A DNA stretch of 64,000 nucleotides, from contig CANPXE010000006.1 of assembly GCA_947585665.1 (NCBI GenBank), positions 1 to 64,000 on the forward strand, in the 5' to 3' direction. Below are positions 43,774 through 52,603 of this stretch, in pieces. The notes beneath the pieces are model-generated. The model was not told where the DNA came from, ran no database searches, and worked only from the letters and a program-made list of their open reading frames with translations. The position numbers and the translations under genes were made by a program. The DNA comes from an uncultured Bacilli bacterium. Lineage in GTDB: Bacteria; Bacillota_I; Bacilli_A; RF39; UBA660. Numbering within the stretch: position 1 is the first letter of the stretch; each line of letters starts with the position of its first letter.

Positions 43774-45336
43774 ATTTGTTGGTGGTTGTTGTACTTGATC
43801 AAGTGGCGTTGAAACTTGAACATTTTGATTATTATCAATGCTAGGTTGCACAAACTCATTAGGCATTGGAGCATTATTTACTGGTTGATTTTGAACATCA
43901 ACTGGTTGTTGTACTTGGTCTAATGGTGTTGCACTTTGAACATTCATATTTTGGTTATTATCAACACTTGGTGTTTCCGTTTGAACAATTTGTTCTAAAT
44001 TCAACATTGGTTGTGGTTGAATATCAACAGGTTGTTGTACTTGATCAATTGGAGTTACACTTTGATTATTATCAATAGTAGGTTGAATAAACTCATTTTG
44101 GACTGGAGCATTATCTATTGGTTGCGTTTGCACATCAACAGGTTGTTGTACTTGCTCGAGTGGTGTTACACTTTGACTATTATCAAGATTAGGTTGTAAC
44201 TCATTTTGGAATGGAACATTATTTACTGGTTGTGTTTCAATAATTGGTTGTTGCATTTGTTCAAGTAGTGTTGGTCCTTGTGTATCTATATTTTGACTAT
44301 TATCAATACTAGGTGGTACAAATTCATTTGTTGGCGCTTGTTCTAAATTAACTATTGGTTGAGAATTATCAGCAACTGATGGTTCTTCTTGAATAGTTGG
44401 CATTTCTGTCATTTCATTTTCACTACTAATGGTTGGTATAATAGCATCAGGCAAATCACTAGGTTTAAAATTTGGATTAACTACTTTTTCATGAATTTCT
44501 TCTACTGGTTGTACAACAGTGGTTGGTTTTGGAACCTCTTTTGGTTTATCAGGAATAGTTGGTTTTTTATAAGTATCACTTACAACAGCATTAGGATTGG
44601 GATTATTACCAACACCAACACCGACATTTTCACTAGCATCTTTAATGATATTTTCAATTTCATGTTCTTCACTATAATCTTGGTCCAAATAATAAACTCT
44701 TAACATTGGATTTAATAAGAAACAACCTAAAGACAAATAAGTTAAAACTGTTTGAATTTTATCGTTTGTTGTGTTTTTCTTTTCTTCTTCTTCAGTTATT
44801 CCTTCCATACTTGAATCTATATTTACTGTTTCTATAGAACTTAAATCAATTTTATTATTACCATTTATAAAGAAAGCAAAGATAAATGTAATAGTAATTA
44901 TACCAGCTGTTATTTTTTGAAATAAACCATGACCAGTATTAGCTTGAGGTACTTCAAAAACTAAGACTATTAATGTTACTAGAATAACAATTTTTAAAAG
45001 AATTAAAATGTATTTAATATATTTTAAAATGGCTTCTATTCCCATTATTAAAACGATTGCTAGTAATAGTAAAACTATTAAGGAAATAAAAACGGCAATG
45101 TATCCAACAACACGATTATTTTTATTAGCGATGACATTGGCAGCTCTTGAAAAAATAAAACTCATTATTACAAAGACAATGGCGATTGCTAAAACAATAG
45201 AACCAGTAGTATCTGCACCCTCACTTGTCATTTTCGTTGATAAATCAATTATTCCTAAATCGTTTAAACATAAAACACCAATCGATAAAACAAGCATCAC
45301 AACTAATGCCTTATATATCTTTTGAAAGGTATCCAT
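43771..45336 (-). CDS. Multi-pass membrane protein with tandem Pro/Gln/Asn repeats
   Basis: 521 residues. The N-terminal 210 residues carry about six hydrophobic segments (from about 10, 46, 75, 105, 140 and 205), and the remaining 310 are hydrophilic and repetitive: units such as TPLEQVQQPVDVQTQPIDN and NEFIQPTIDNNQSV recur about five times. Function unknown. AAGGAGTG precedes the ATG. The C-terminal tail is likely disordered; topology prediction would tell whether it is outside. Confidence 0.75.
   Translation of the reverse strand: MDTFQKIYKALVVMLVLSIGVLCLNDLGIIDLSTKMTSEGADTTGSIVLAIAIVFVIMSFIFSRAANVIANKNNRVVGYIAVFISLIVLLLLAIVLIMGIEAILKYIKYILILLKIVILVTLIVLVFEVPQANTGHGLFQKITAGIITITFIFAFFINGNNKIDLSSIETVNIDSSMEGITEEEEKKNTTNDKIQTVLTYLSLGCFLLNPMLRVYYLDQDYSEEHEIENIIKDASENVGVGVGNNPNPNAVVSDTYKKPTIPDKPKEVPKPTTVVQPVEEIHEKVVNPNFKPSDLPDAIIPTISSENEMTEMPTIQEEPSVADNSQPIVNLEQAPTNEFVPPSIDNSQNIDTQGPTLLEQMQQPIIETQPVNNVPFQNELQPNLDNSQSVTPLEQVQQPVDVQTQPIDNAPVQNEFIQPTIDNNQSVTPIDQVQQPVDIQPQPMLNLEQIVQTETPSVDNNQNMNVQSATPLDQVQQPVDVQNQPVNNAPMPNEFVQPSIDNNQNVQVSTPLDQVQQPPTN
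43784..44340 (-). repeat. Tandem repeat encoding a Pro/Gln-rich tail
   Basis: GGTTGTTG-initiated units start at 43784, 43904, 44030, 44141 and 44246 (period 105-126 bp), diverged but clearly related. Confidence 0.85.
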
Positions 45337-45450
45337 AACAACACTCCTTTATTATTCTATATATATAGTAACATAAAAATCTTTTTTTTGATATTTAATT
45401 TTATAAAATTAATTAAAATATGTTATTATATTAATAGCGAGAGTGATGAT

Positions 45451-46173
45451 ATGGAATATGCATTAAATATCGATAGTTTTCAAGGACCATTAGATTTACT
45501 TTTACATTTGATAAAAGAATCGAAAATGGATATCTTTGATTTAAAAATAGAAGAGATTACTAATCAGTATTTAGACTACATTAATAAAATGGAAGAAATG
45601 AATTTAAATATTGCGAGTAGTTATCTAGTTATGTCAGCTGAATTATTAGAGATAAAGTCAAAGATGCTTTTACCACATCATCAAGATGATGAAGAAGAGC
45701 AAGAAGAAGATCCCCGCGAAAGTCTAGTCAATCGTTTAATTGAATATCAAAGGTATAAAGATTTAACCAGTGAATTTAAAAACTTAGAAGAAGAACGTCA
45801 AATGATTTATACCAAGATGCCTGAAAATATTAAAGAATATCTTGGTGAAGATCAAGTTATTAATGGTGGAGAAGTAACACTTGATGACTTATTATTAGCT
45901 TTTCAAAAATTTTTAGAACGTCAAAAATTAAAACAACCTTTGAATACCAAAGTTACATCTAAAGAAATATCCGTTGAATATCGTAGAAAGAGCATTAGAA
46001 AAATATTAAAAGCAAAGAAACGTGTCAATTTCACGGAATTATTTGATGTTGTAACGCGTGAATATGTCGTTGTAACATTTCTTGCTATTTTGGAAATGGC
46101 TCGTGCTAAAGAGTTATTGATAAAACAAGAAAATAATTTTGATGAAATTATTTGTGAGGTGGCAAATGAATAA
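45451..46173 (+). CDS. scpA: Segregation and condensation protein A
   Basis: 240 residues, kleisin of the SMC-ScpAB condensin that organises and segregates the chromosome. The opening FQGPLDLLLHLIKESKMDIFD, then SSYLVMSAELLEIKSKMLLP, is the ScpA N-terminal signature that binds the SMC neck (quoted in parts). The frame is open from 45322, but those residues are hydrophobic junk; ATG 45451 with GAGAGTGATGAT upstream gives the family start. It overlaps scpB by eight bases. Confidence 0.95.
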   Translation: MEYALNIDSFQGPLDLLLHLIKESKMDIFDLKIEEITNQYLDYINKMEEMNLNIASSYLVMSAELLEIKSKMLLPHHQDDEEEQEEDPRESLVNRLIEYQRYKDLTSEFKNLEEERQMIYTKMPENIKEYLGEDQVINGGEVTLDDLLLAFQKFLERQKLKQPLNTKVTSKEISVEYRRKSIRKILKAKKRVNFTELFDVVTREYVVVTFLAILEMARAKELLIKQENNFDEIICEVANE

Positions 46174-46741
46174 ATTAGCAATCATTGAGGGACTCCTTTT
46201 TGTCGTTGGTGATGAAGGATTAACTCTTAATCAAGTTATGGAAATATTGGAAGTTGATATTGATGAAGCAAAATCTTTGATGACCGAATTAAGACAATCT
46301 TATGATGATCAAAGTCGTGGTATAAAAATAAGTATTTTAGGGGATCGTTTTAAGTTGAGTACTAAAAAAGAACATCGTGAATACTATCAAAAATTAATTG
46401 AGACACCTGATAGCAATACTCTTTCGCAAGCTGCTCTCGAAACCCTAGCTATCGTTGCTTATAACGAACCTTTAACGCGTGTTGAAATAGATGAAATAAG
46501 AGGTGTTAATTCGCGTGATATGTTACGTAAACTGGTAGCTAAAGGCCTAATTAAGGAAGAGGGAAGAAGTGAACTACCAGGAAGACCAATTCTTTATGCA
46601 ACAACTAATGAATTTTTAGATTATTTTGGTCTATCAAGTAAAGAAGACCTTCCTAAATTTGAAAAAGAGATGGAAGAAAAAATAGAATTAGATGATACTG
46701 ATTTATATCATTCTAAATATGTTGAAGAGGAAATAGATTAA
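46166..46741 (+). CDS. scpB: Segregation and condensation protein B
   Basis: 191 residues, two winged-helix domains. MNKLAIIEGLLFVVGDEGLT, SQAALETLAIVAYNEPLTR and LGRP-like ELPGRPILYATT are typical. Partner of ScpA. ATG 46166 is chosen over 46139 because GAGGTGG lies just upstream and the homologous N-terminus begins here. Confidence 0.95.
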   Translation: MNKLAIIEGLLFVVGDEGLTLNQVMEILEVDIDEAKSLMTELRQSYDDQSRGIKISILGDRFKLSTKKEHREYYQKLIETPDSNTLSQAALETLAIVAYNEPLTRVEIDEIRGVNSRDMLRKLVAKGLIKEEGRSELPGRPILYATTNEFLDYFGLSSKEDLPKFEKEMEEKIELDDTDLYHSKYVEEEID

Positions 46742-46746
46742 TAATT

Positions 46747-47631
46747 ATGAAAAATAAGAAAGTTATACTTGGATTAGGATTTATTGGTTTAGTTCTTGTT
46801 GTTTTATTATTGCTTTTTAGTAGTAAAAAACTAAATCAAGACCAAAAAAAAGTTCAAAATGAAGTTCTATCATATCTTGAAGAAAAATATAATGAAAAAT
46901 TTACGATTGATAGTGTTAGTGTTGAAAATAATTATTATGAAGAATTAGAAGAAGATGACTATGTTAAAATTAATATACCTTCTTCATACATATATACTCT
47001 TAATGTTAAATCATCACGTCTAATTCCTTTTAAAGTTATCTATGTTCTTTATAATGAAGATAATTATAATGATTATAAAGAGTATAACGTTCGTGCTTCT
47101 GGTCTTTATGAAAACTATATTTATGAGTATAAGATTAGAGAAATAAGAAGTAATATTAAAGAAAAAGTATTAGATACTATTACTGATTCTAAGAATCTTC
47201 AAGTATCACTAACTGGTCTAACTTCTGATAATGATAATATTTTAATTGACTACTCTAATGATGAAGAATCGACTAAAGAGTTGTATGAAAAGTATCGTAG
47301 TATGAATAAAAAGACAAATACTATTGATTTCTTTAAGACTTATTCCCTTGTTTCTAAAGGAACATCTTTAATAATTAATTTAGATATTGATAAAAATATT
47401 GATAAAGATAATGTTGAAAGTTTTAAAAAAGAGGTTAAATCACTTGTTCAATACGTACAAAGTTTAGGATATTTAAACTATGATTTAAATTTTAATATTA
47501 AAAATTATGTAACTTCAAGAGCAACCCGTTATTTAGAAGATAATCAAGAAGAAATATATTTAATTTTTGATTATGAAAGTTATTCTAATATTTTAGATCA
47601 AGATAAATTAAGTTTATACATCTATAAATAA
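46747..47631 (+). CDS. Membrane-anchored hypothetical protein
   Basis: 294 residues: one N-terminal membrane helix (about 6-23), then an outer hydrophilic domain rich in Tyr, Asn, Asp and Lys. No family recognised. It follows scpB by five bases with almost no ribosome-binding site, so it may rely on coupling. An operon position after scpB does not imply a segregation role. Confidence 0.65.
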   Translation: MKNKKVILGLGFIGLVLVVLLLLFSSKKLNQDQKKVQNEVLSYLEEKYNEKFTIDSVSVENNYYEELEEDDYVKINIPSSYIYTLNVKSSRLIPFKVIYVLYNEDNYNDYKEYNVRASGLYENYIYEYKIREIRSNIKEKVLDTITDSKNLQVSLTGLTSDNDNILIDYSNDEESTKELYEKYRSMNKKTNTIDFFKTYSLVSKGTSLIINLDIDKNIDKDNVESFKKEVKSLVQYVQSLGYLNYDLNFNIKNYVTSRATRYLEDNQEEIYLIFDYESYSNILDQDKLSLYIYK

Positions 47632-47633
47632 AA

Positions 47634-47666
47634 ATAAGGAAATAGAATGATCTATTTCCTTTGTTT
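47634..47666. terminator. Bidirectional terminator
   Basis: GGAAATAG / CTATTTCC hairpin, T-rich on both sides, between convergent genes. Confidence 0.65.
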
Positions 47667-47895
47667 ATGCCAATAGTTTAGCAATCTCTCTTGGAGTGAG
47701 AACTTTGCCTTGACTAATTAGTTTACCATTAATAACGAGACCAGGTATGTTTTGAATACCATATTTTCGTTTTGTCTTTTCATCATTAGTTTCTAAAATA
47801 GTAATGTTATTTTCACTGTTTTCGATTGTTCTTTTAACCATCTTAGATAACTTTATTCCATTACTACAATTAGTACCTATTATTTTTATCTCGAT
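47665..47895 (-). pseudogene. Thioredoxin-like (thioredoxin_3) gene without ATG and with degenerate CxxC
   Basis: An uninterrupted 76-codon minus-strand frame: EIKIIGTNCSNG at the start, KYGIQNIPGLVINGKLIS in the middle, PREIAKLLA at the end. This is the layout of redox-active disulfide protein 2 (thioredoxin_3). AAAGGAGATG (47910-47901) is perfectly placed, but the codon where ATG belongs is ATC (47895-47893), and the second active-site Cys of CxxC is Gly. Either a decaying gene or one using a rare ATC start. The next in-frame ATG is codon 18, beyond the active site. Confidence 0.65.
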
Positions 47896-48028
47896 AACAA
47901 CATCTCCTTTCTATTAATAAGTATAAGGACTAATTATGGAAGAATTGTGTCGTAATTATGTTAATTAAATGAATATTTTACTTTTTATAAGAAATAAATT
48001 ATAATTTTAATAGAGTAGGTGAATTTCT

Positions 48029-49024
48029 ATGATCTTTTTAGATGCTTGTAATGATTCGGGAATATTGAGTACAATTTTATTCTTGAAAGAAATGTTTAAT
48101 GTTATTTGTATCATTGTCCCTATTATTTTAATTATTATGTTAAGTATTGAACTTATGAAAATAGTAATGGGAAATGCTGATAAAAATATTGGTAAGGTAG
48201 TAAAATCAATTACAATGAAAGCTATTGCGGCTGTTTTAGTTTTTTTTGTTCCAACGTTTATTAATTTGCTTTTAAATCTTCTTGATAGTTCTAATATTTC
48301 GGTTACTACTTGTTGGAAGAACGCTAATAATGTGATGATTGCTGAACTTCGAAGTAAAGAGGAAGCAAGAAAACTTCAAGAACAATATGATTTGAATAAA
48401 GAAAAAGAAGAAGCTAAAAAAGAACGTGAAAAAATTAGTGCATTACGTGAAGAACAGCGAAAAGTTAATGAAGAGAAAGCTAAAGAAGCGCGATTTAGAA
48501 AAGTGCCAAGTGTTGTTTACTATGGACAATGTTTATATCCTTGGGCTAATCAACCTTTTTATGGTGGTTCAACGATGTGTAATGCTGGTTGTGGTCCAAC
48601 TTCGGCAGCGATTGTCGCATCAACTTATCTTGGAAGGTCGGGGCATAATCCTATTGACGCTAAAAATTGGATTTGTTCTAAGAAAGGGGCTTGCGATTCA
48701 TCAGGGACAAACTTCTTCGCTATTAGAGATTATTTGAAATCATTAGGTTTTGAAGCTTATGGTGAATACTATTATGATAGTCATAAAGACTTATTGTATA
48801 ACAAAATCGCTACTGGTAAATATATGGCCATTGTCATTGTATCTAACAAGACAGGACGTAATATGTTTACGAGAAACTGGCATTATTTAGTTATAACAGG
48901 ATTAAAAAATGGTAAGTTTACTATTGCTCAACCATCACGTGAATATCAAAATAATTATACTTATGGTTTTTCAGCATTTGATGGGGATGCAGCAACGTTC
49001 TACTTATTCGCAAGAGAGGGCTAG
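48029..49024 (+). CDS. Pilin-like two-helix membrane module fused to a C39-type cysteine peptidase
   Basis: 331 residues. Residues 1-95 contain two hydrophobic helices (CIIVPIILIIMLSIELMKIV and AIAAVLVFFVPTFINLLLNL) in the arrangement of T4SS_pilin/TrbC-like proteins, then a Lys/Glu coiled coil (about 105-155). Residues about 165-331 are a C39-type peptidase: YGQCLYP (oxyanion Gln), NAGCGPTSAA (catalytic Cys) and NWHYLVITG (catalytic His), with extra Cys. GTAGGTG precedes the ATG. A membrane-tethered, probably extracellular protease or bacteriocin-like processing enzyme is inferred; no transporter is fused or adjacent. Confidence 0.8.
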   Translation: MIFLDACNDSGILSTILFLKEMFNVICIIVPIILIIMLSIELMKIVMGNADKNIGKVVKSITMKAIAAVLVFFVPTFINLLLNLLDSSNISVTTCWKNANNVMIAELRSKEEARKLQEQYDLNKEKEEAKKEREKISALREEQRKVNEEKAKEARFRKVPSVVYYGQCLYPWANQPFYGGSTMCNAGCGPTSAAIVASTYLGRSGHNPIDAKNWICSKKGACDSSGTNFFAIRDYLKSLGFEAYGEYYYDSHKDLLYNKIATGKYMAIVIVSNKTGRNMFTRNWHYLVITGLKNGKFTIAQPSREYQNNYTYGFSAFDGDAATFYLFAREG

Positions 49025-49032
49025 GTGAAGTT

Positions 49033-49674
49033 ATGAAAAAGATAATTTTGTTATTGATTCTTGCTCTTGTTGTTACTGGTTGTACAGCGGAATATACATT
49101 GACTTTTGAAGATGATGTTTTTAAAGAACATATCGTTATTTATGAAGAAAAGAATAGTATTGGGACTAATATTTTTGGTATTAATTCTCTTAAAGAAAAT
49201 ACTGATTTAGCTAAAATTGATGATAATCATTCATATAAATATAATATTTCTAGTGATGATAAAAATAATATATTGACGCTTGATTATACTTATGATGATG
49301 TGTCTATTGAAAAATCCCAAATATTTGACTGTTTTAGATATAAAAATTTTATTGATGGTGATGACTATTACTACGTCAGTTTAGAAACAGATATGGTTTG
49401 TGAGAATTTAAAAGATGCTACGATTACTTTTAAAACTGATAAAAAAGTATTAGATGATAACGCTAGTGAAAAAGATGTTTCTCAAGGAATTTATAAGTGG
49501 AATAACTTTGTAGGTGGAAAGATATATTTCCAAGTTAGTAAGACGCAAAAAATAGATAGTTCTAATGTTGAAGATGTTGATTTTATTCCTTGGTATATAA
49601 AAATAATTATTGTATTAGTTTTTGCTGTTGTAATATTCTTTATATATCGTAAAGTAAAAAGAGATTATTTATAA
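49033..49674 (+). CDS. Lipoprotein with an additional C-terminal membrane helix
   Basis: 213 residues. Signal peptide with lipobox VVTGC (Cys17), an outer beta-rich domain, and a C-terminal membrane helix (YIKIIIVLVFAVVIFFIY) with a basic tail, so it is anchored at both ends. Function unknown. CTAGGTGAAG precedes the ATG, nine bases after the peptidase gene, suggesting a shared transcript and perhaps a shared complex. Confidence 0.75.
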   Translation: MKKIILLLILALVVTGCTAEYTLTFEDDVFKEHIVIYEEKNSIGTNIFGINSLKENTDLAKIDDNHSYKYNISSDDKNNILTLDYTYDDVSIEKSQIFDCFRYKNFIDGDDYYYVSLETDMVCENLKDATITFKTDKKVLDDNASEKDVSQGIYKWNNFVGGKIYFQVSKTQKIDSSNVEDVDFIPWYIKIIIVLVFAVVIFFIYRKVKRDYL

Positions 49675-49678
49675 AAAA

Positions 49679-49713
49679 ATAAAAGTATAAAAGATGAACC
49701 TTTATACTTTTTT
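49679..49713. terminator. Bidirectional terminator
   Basis: AAAAAGTATAAA / TTTATACTTTTT hairpin between convergent genes. Confidence 0.8.
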
Positions 49714-49714
49714 A

Positions 49715-50374
49715 TTAACCCATAACACAAAAGAAAATGGGAAAGAATTGAAATATACTACCAGCTAAAACAAAGAAATGCCAAATGGAATGCATATATT
49801 TAATCTTATTACCGGCAAGATAGAGAACAGCACCAACTGTATAGACGATACCACCAACTAAGAGAAGAGTAAATGATAATGTTGAAAGACTTTTCATTAC
49901 TTTGTCAAAAGAAAAGACAACCATCCAACCCATAACGATATATAAGACAAAAGATATTTTATTAAACTTTTCTAAATCGATACTATTGAATATAATTCCT
50001 AAAAGAGCCGCAAGCCAAATGATTATTAACATTACAAGACCTTTTGTTCCTCCCACTGTTAGTAACAAAAATGGTGTATAACTACCAGCAATCAGTAAAA
50101 AGATACTACAGTGATCAAAGACACGAAAGACCTTTTTGGCAGCATTCGGTTTTAAAGCATGATATAAACAACTCATTAAATAAAGAAGAAAAGTTGAAGT
50201 CCCATATATACAACTAGATATTATACCTAAAGTATTGTTGTGAATAGCTGAAAAGACGATACATAAGACTAGGGCTGCTAGGGCAAGGAGAGCACCAATA
50301 CCATGGGATATTGAACTTATTAATTCTTCACCAAGACTATACTTTGGTAGCGTTATTTCTTTTTTCTTTTCCAT
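49715..50374 (-). CDS. Hemolysin III / PAQR family membrane protein
   Basis: 219 residues, seven membrane segments. Conserved metal-site residues are visible: ISHGIGALLAL near the start, FDHCSIFLLIAGSYTPF in the middle, HSIWHFFVLAGS at the end. Family members (YqfA, hemolysin III) are membrane hydrolase-like proteins; haemolytic activity is unlikely in most. Start has TAAGGTGATTTT upstream. Confidence 0.9.
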   Translation of the reverse strand: MEKKKEITLPKYSLGEELISSISHGIGALLALAALVLCIVFSAIHNNTLGIISSCIYGTSTFLLYLMSCLYHALKPNAAKKVFRVFDHCSIFLLIAGSYTPFLLLTVGGTKGLVMLIIIWLAALLGIIFNSIDLEKFNKISFVLYIVMGWMVVFSFDKVMKSLSTLSFTLLLVGGIVYTVGAVLYLAGNKIKYMHSIWHFFVLAGSIFQFFPIFFCVMG

Positions 50375-50452
50375 AAAATCACCTTATCTATATTATACAA
50401 TTAAATAGAAAAAAAGAATAGTTGATGTTATAATGATTGAGGAAGTGATATT

Positions 50453-51118
50453 ATGAATAAAGAGAAACGTTTAGATATCATATATGAAGATAAAGATATT
50501 ATAGTTGTCAATAAACCGAGTAAATTACTTACTATTTCTACAGATAATGAAAAAGAAAAGACCCTTTTTCACAAAGTAATTACTTACGAGAAAAAGAAAA
50601 ATAAACATAATAAGATTTTTATTGTTCATCGTCTTGATAAAGATACGAGTGGTATTGTTCTTTTTGCGAAGAGTGAAGAATTAAAAAGAAAGTTTCAAGA
50701 TAATTGGGATGATCTTGTAAGAGTGCGTGAATATGTTGCGATTGTTGAAGGAAAACCACCAAAAGAAAAAGGAACGATTAGAAGTTGGTTAAAAGAAACG
50801 AAAACGTTATTGGTCTATTCCTCTAAAAGAATGGGCGATGGGAAAGAAGCTATTACTCATTATCGCAAAGTTATGGGTAATGATAAGTTTACGATGTTAG
50901 ATATTTTAATTGATACGGGAAGAAAAAACCAAATTCGTGTTCATATGAGTGATATTGGTTGTCCTATTGTTGGTGATAAGAAATATAATAGTAAGACGAA
51001 TCCTATTCGTAGAATGGGCTTACATGCCAATAAATTAGTTGTCGTTCATCCTGTTACTCACAAAGAAATGACTTTTGAATGTGATATTCCTAATAGTTTT
51101 ATAAAAATTGTCGAATAG
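50453..51118 (+). CDS. RluA-family pseudouridine synthase
   Basis: 221 residues. Converts uridine to pseudouridine in rRNA or tRNA. Catalytic motif HRLDKDTSG holds the Asp; VVNKPSKLLTI, GRKNQIRVHM and GLHANKLVV are family signatures. There is no N-terminal S4 domain, so it is the short RluA/TruC-like form; the exact target cannot be told. GAGGAAGTGAT precedes the ATG. Confidence 0.93.
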   Translation: MNKEKRLDIIYEDKDIIVVNKPSKLLTISTDNEKEKTLFHKVITYEKKKNKHNKIFIVHRLDKDTSGIVLFAKSEELKRKFQDNWDDLVRVREYVAIVEGKPPKEKGTIRSWLKETKTLLVYSSKRMGDGKEAITHYRKVMGNDKFTMLDILIDTGRKNQIRVHMSDIGCPIVGDKKYNSKTNPIRRMGLHANKLVVVHPVTHKEMTFECDIPNSFIKIVE

Positions 51119-51138
51119 AGTGTCTAACTCTTTTTTTC
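51117..51138 (+). terminator. Intrinsic terminator
   Basis: AGAGT / ACTCT, short hairpin, and T7. Confidence 0.65.
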
Positions 51139-51161
51139 TTTATAATTAAGATTAGGTTTTG

Positions 51162-51170
51162 TGTTATAAT
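51162..51170 (+). promoter_or_regulatory. Extended -10 promoter
   Basis: TGTTATAAT, 23 bases before the next ATG. Confidence 0.5.
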
Positions 51171-51192
51171 GATAATAGAGAGGTGATAGGCA

Positions 51193-51846
51193 ATGAAAGT
51201 AAGTGATTTGTCTTTTCGTGATTTGGATCGTAAATGGGTTGCTTTTGAAAATAAAAAAGCCTGTCGTAAAATAGCTAAAAAGATAAAGGCAAAGAAACTT
51301 CAAGCACCAATATTTGGTTATTTCTATATTGATAAAGAAAATGGTCTATCACTTAGAGTAGTTGGAAATATTGAACGTGATGGCCGTAATAAATTATATT
51401 TAGATGAAGATTATATCTTAAATAAAGAAGCTATTGTCGATTATGACTTTGTCATGGATAAAGATGTTAAAATATTGAGTGATAAGGTTGTTGCTAATCT
51501 TGATGGAGCTAGTCTTTTAGAGAGTAAGATTGATGTTAATTATAAAGATATTAATAATTTTCTAGAGACGAGAAACAAAGAAGAGTTAGATGCTTTTAGA
51601 AATGAACAGTTTCCTGATGATGTCCAAGTATTATTAGTTAATGAAGATGATGTTCCTGATGAATTACTATGGGCAAGAATAGAGGGAATAATGGATGTTA
51701 AGCCTGATGTTTTAATATGTCGCTTATTAACATCAGCTTATCACAATGAAGAGTATCAAGAAGATGTAATGGTTGGTGTTAAGTATTTTGAAGAAGATGA
51801 ACAGTTGCGCATCGTTGGTCTTTTAAAGAGAAGAGCAAAAAAATAG
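51193..51846 (+). CDS. Hypothetical protein
   Basis: 217 residues, cytoplasmic, not recognised. A basic N-terminus (KKACRKIAKKIKAKKL) is followed by a beta-rich region, and residues about 135-215 (FPDDVQVLLVNEDDVPDELLWARIE and VMVGVKYFEEDEQLRIVG; quoted in part) resemble a small beta-rich DUF2314-like domain, with low confidence. GAGAGGTGATAGG precedes the ATG. It is monocistronic between two terminators. Confidence 0.6.
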   Translation: MKVSDLSFRDLDRKWVAFENKKACRKIAKKIKAKKLQAPIFGYFYIDKENGLSLRVVGNIERDGRNKLYLDEDYILNKEAIVDYDFVMDKDVKILSDKVVANLDGASLLESKIDVNYKDINNFLETRNKEELDAFRNEQFPDDVQVLLVNEDDVPDELLWARIEGIMDVKPDVLICRLLTSAYHNEEYQEDVMVGVKYFEEDEQLRIVGLLKRRAKK

Positions 51847-51868
51847 ATCTCCTAAGAGATCTTTTTTT
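51837..51868. terminator. Bidirectional terminator
   Basis: AGATCTC ctaa GAGATCT with T7 on the plus strand and a T-run on the minus strand. Confidence 0.8.
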
Positions 51869-52463
51869 ATGACTTATTATATTTAGCTTTTTTATAGGTT
51901 AACATATAACATTTACCACAAACAGCTTGATAGGTAACATCATCTTTACCATTATCAATTACGACTTGATCACCATCAAAAATTGGAACACCAGCAATTA
52001 AACGCATATTTTGAGTCGCTTTTCTTCCACAAGAACAAATCGTTTTCATTTCTTCGATACTATCAGCAAGTTCTAATAAACGTTTAGAACCAGGAAATCC
52101 TTGCATTGTAAAATCACAACGTAGTCCATAACAAATGACAGGGATATCTAAAAATTTTGTTATTTCATATAATTCATCAACTTGTTCTTTAGTTAAAAAT
52201 TGGGCTTCATCAACTAAGATACAAGCTAAATCATTATCTTCAAAATTAACTTTTTGACATACTTTTTCGTCTTTTTGTAAAAGAACATTAACTTCTCTTT
52301 CACAGCCTAATCTTGATACAACATTATTATCGCCTTTGGTATCGATACTAGGTTTAATAACACATACCTTTAACCCGTTTTCTTCATAGTTATGAGCAAC
52401 TTGTAAAAGGTGTGTACTTTTTCCACAATTCATTGCGCCATACCTAAAATATAATTTTGACAT
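51867..52463 (-). CDS. tdk: Thymidine kinase
   Basis: 198 residues, type II (zinc) thymidine kinase that phosphorylates thymidine in salvage. Walker A is GAMNCGKST, Walker B-like LVDEAQFL, then CYGLRCDF, and zinc ligands CSCG and CGKC. Start has AGGTAAAA upstream on the minus strand. A weakly structured 140-base gap separates it from clpB. Confidence 0.95.
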   Translation of the reverse strand: MSKLYFRYGAMNCGKSTHLLQVAHNYEENGLKVCVIKPSIDTKGDNNVVSRLGCEREVNVLLQKDEKVCQKVNFEDNDLACILVDEAQFLTKEQVDELYEITKFLDIPVICYGLRCDFTMQGFPGSKRLLELADSIEEMKTICSCGRKATQNMRLIAGVPIFDGDQVVIDNGKDDVTYQAVCGKCYMLTYKKAKYNKS

Positions 52464-52571
52464 TTTTACCTCCCATATTTACTAGTATCATTACCAACTT
52501 TATTCTTCTATCAAGTTCATTATATGGTTTTTAAAATATCTGTGTCAACGATAAGTTAAAATATTTTTTCA

Positions 52572-52601
52572 TTAAAATAAAAAAGGGAGATATTTCCCTT
52601 T
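52572..52601 (-). terminator. Intrinsic terminator after clpB
   Basis: Minus-strand AAGGGA / TCCCTT hairpin and T6. Confidence 0.75.
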
Positions 52602-52603
52602 GT

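Noticed and set aside
43784-44340. CRISPR array
   Set aside because: The repeats are in-frame coding units of varied length and sequence, with no constant short repeat and unique spacers.
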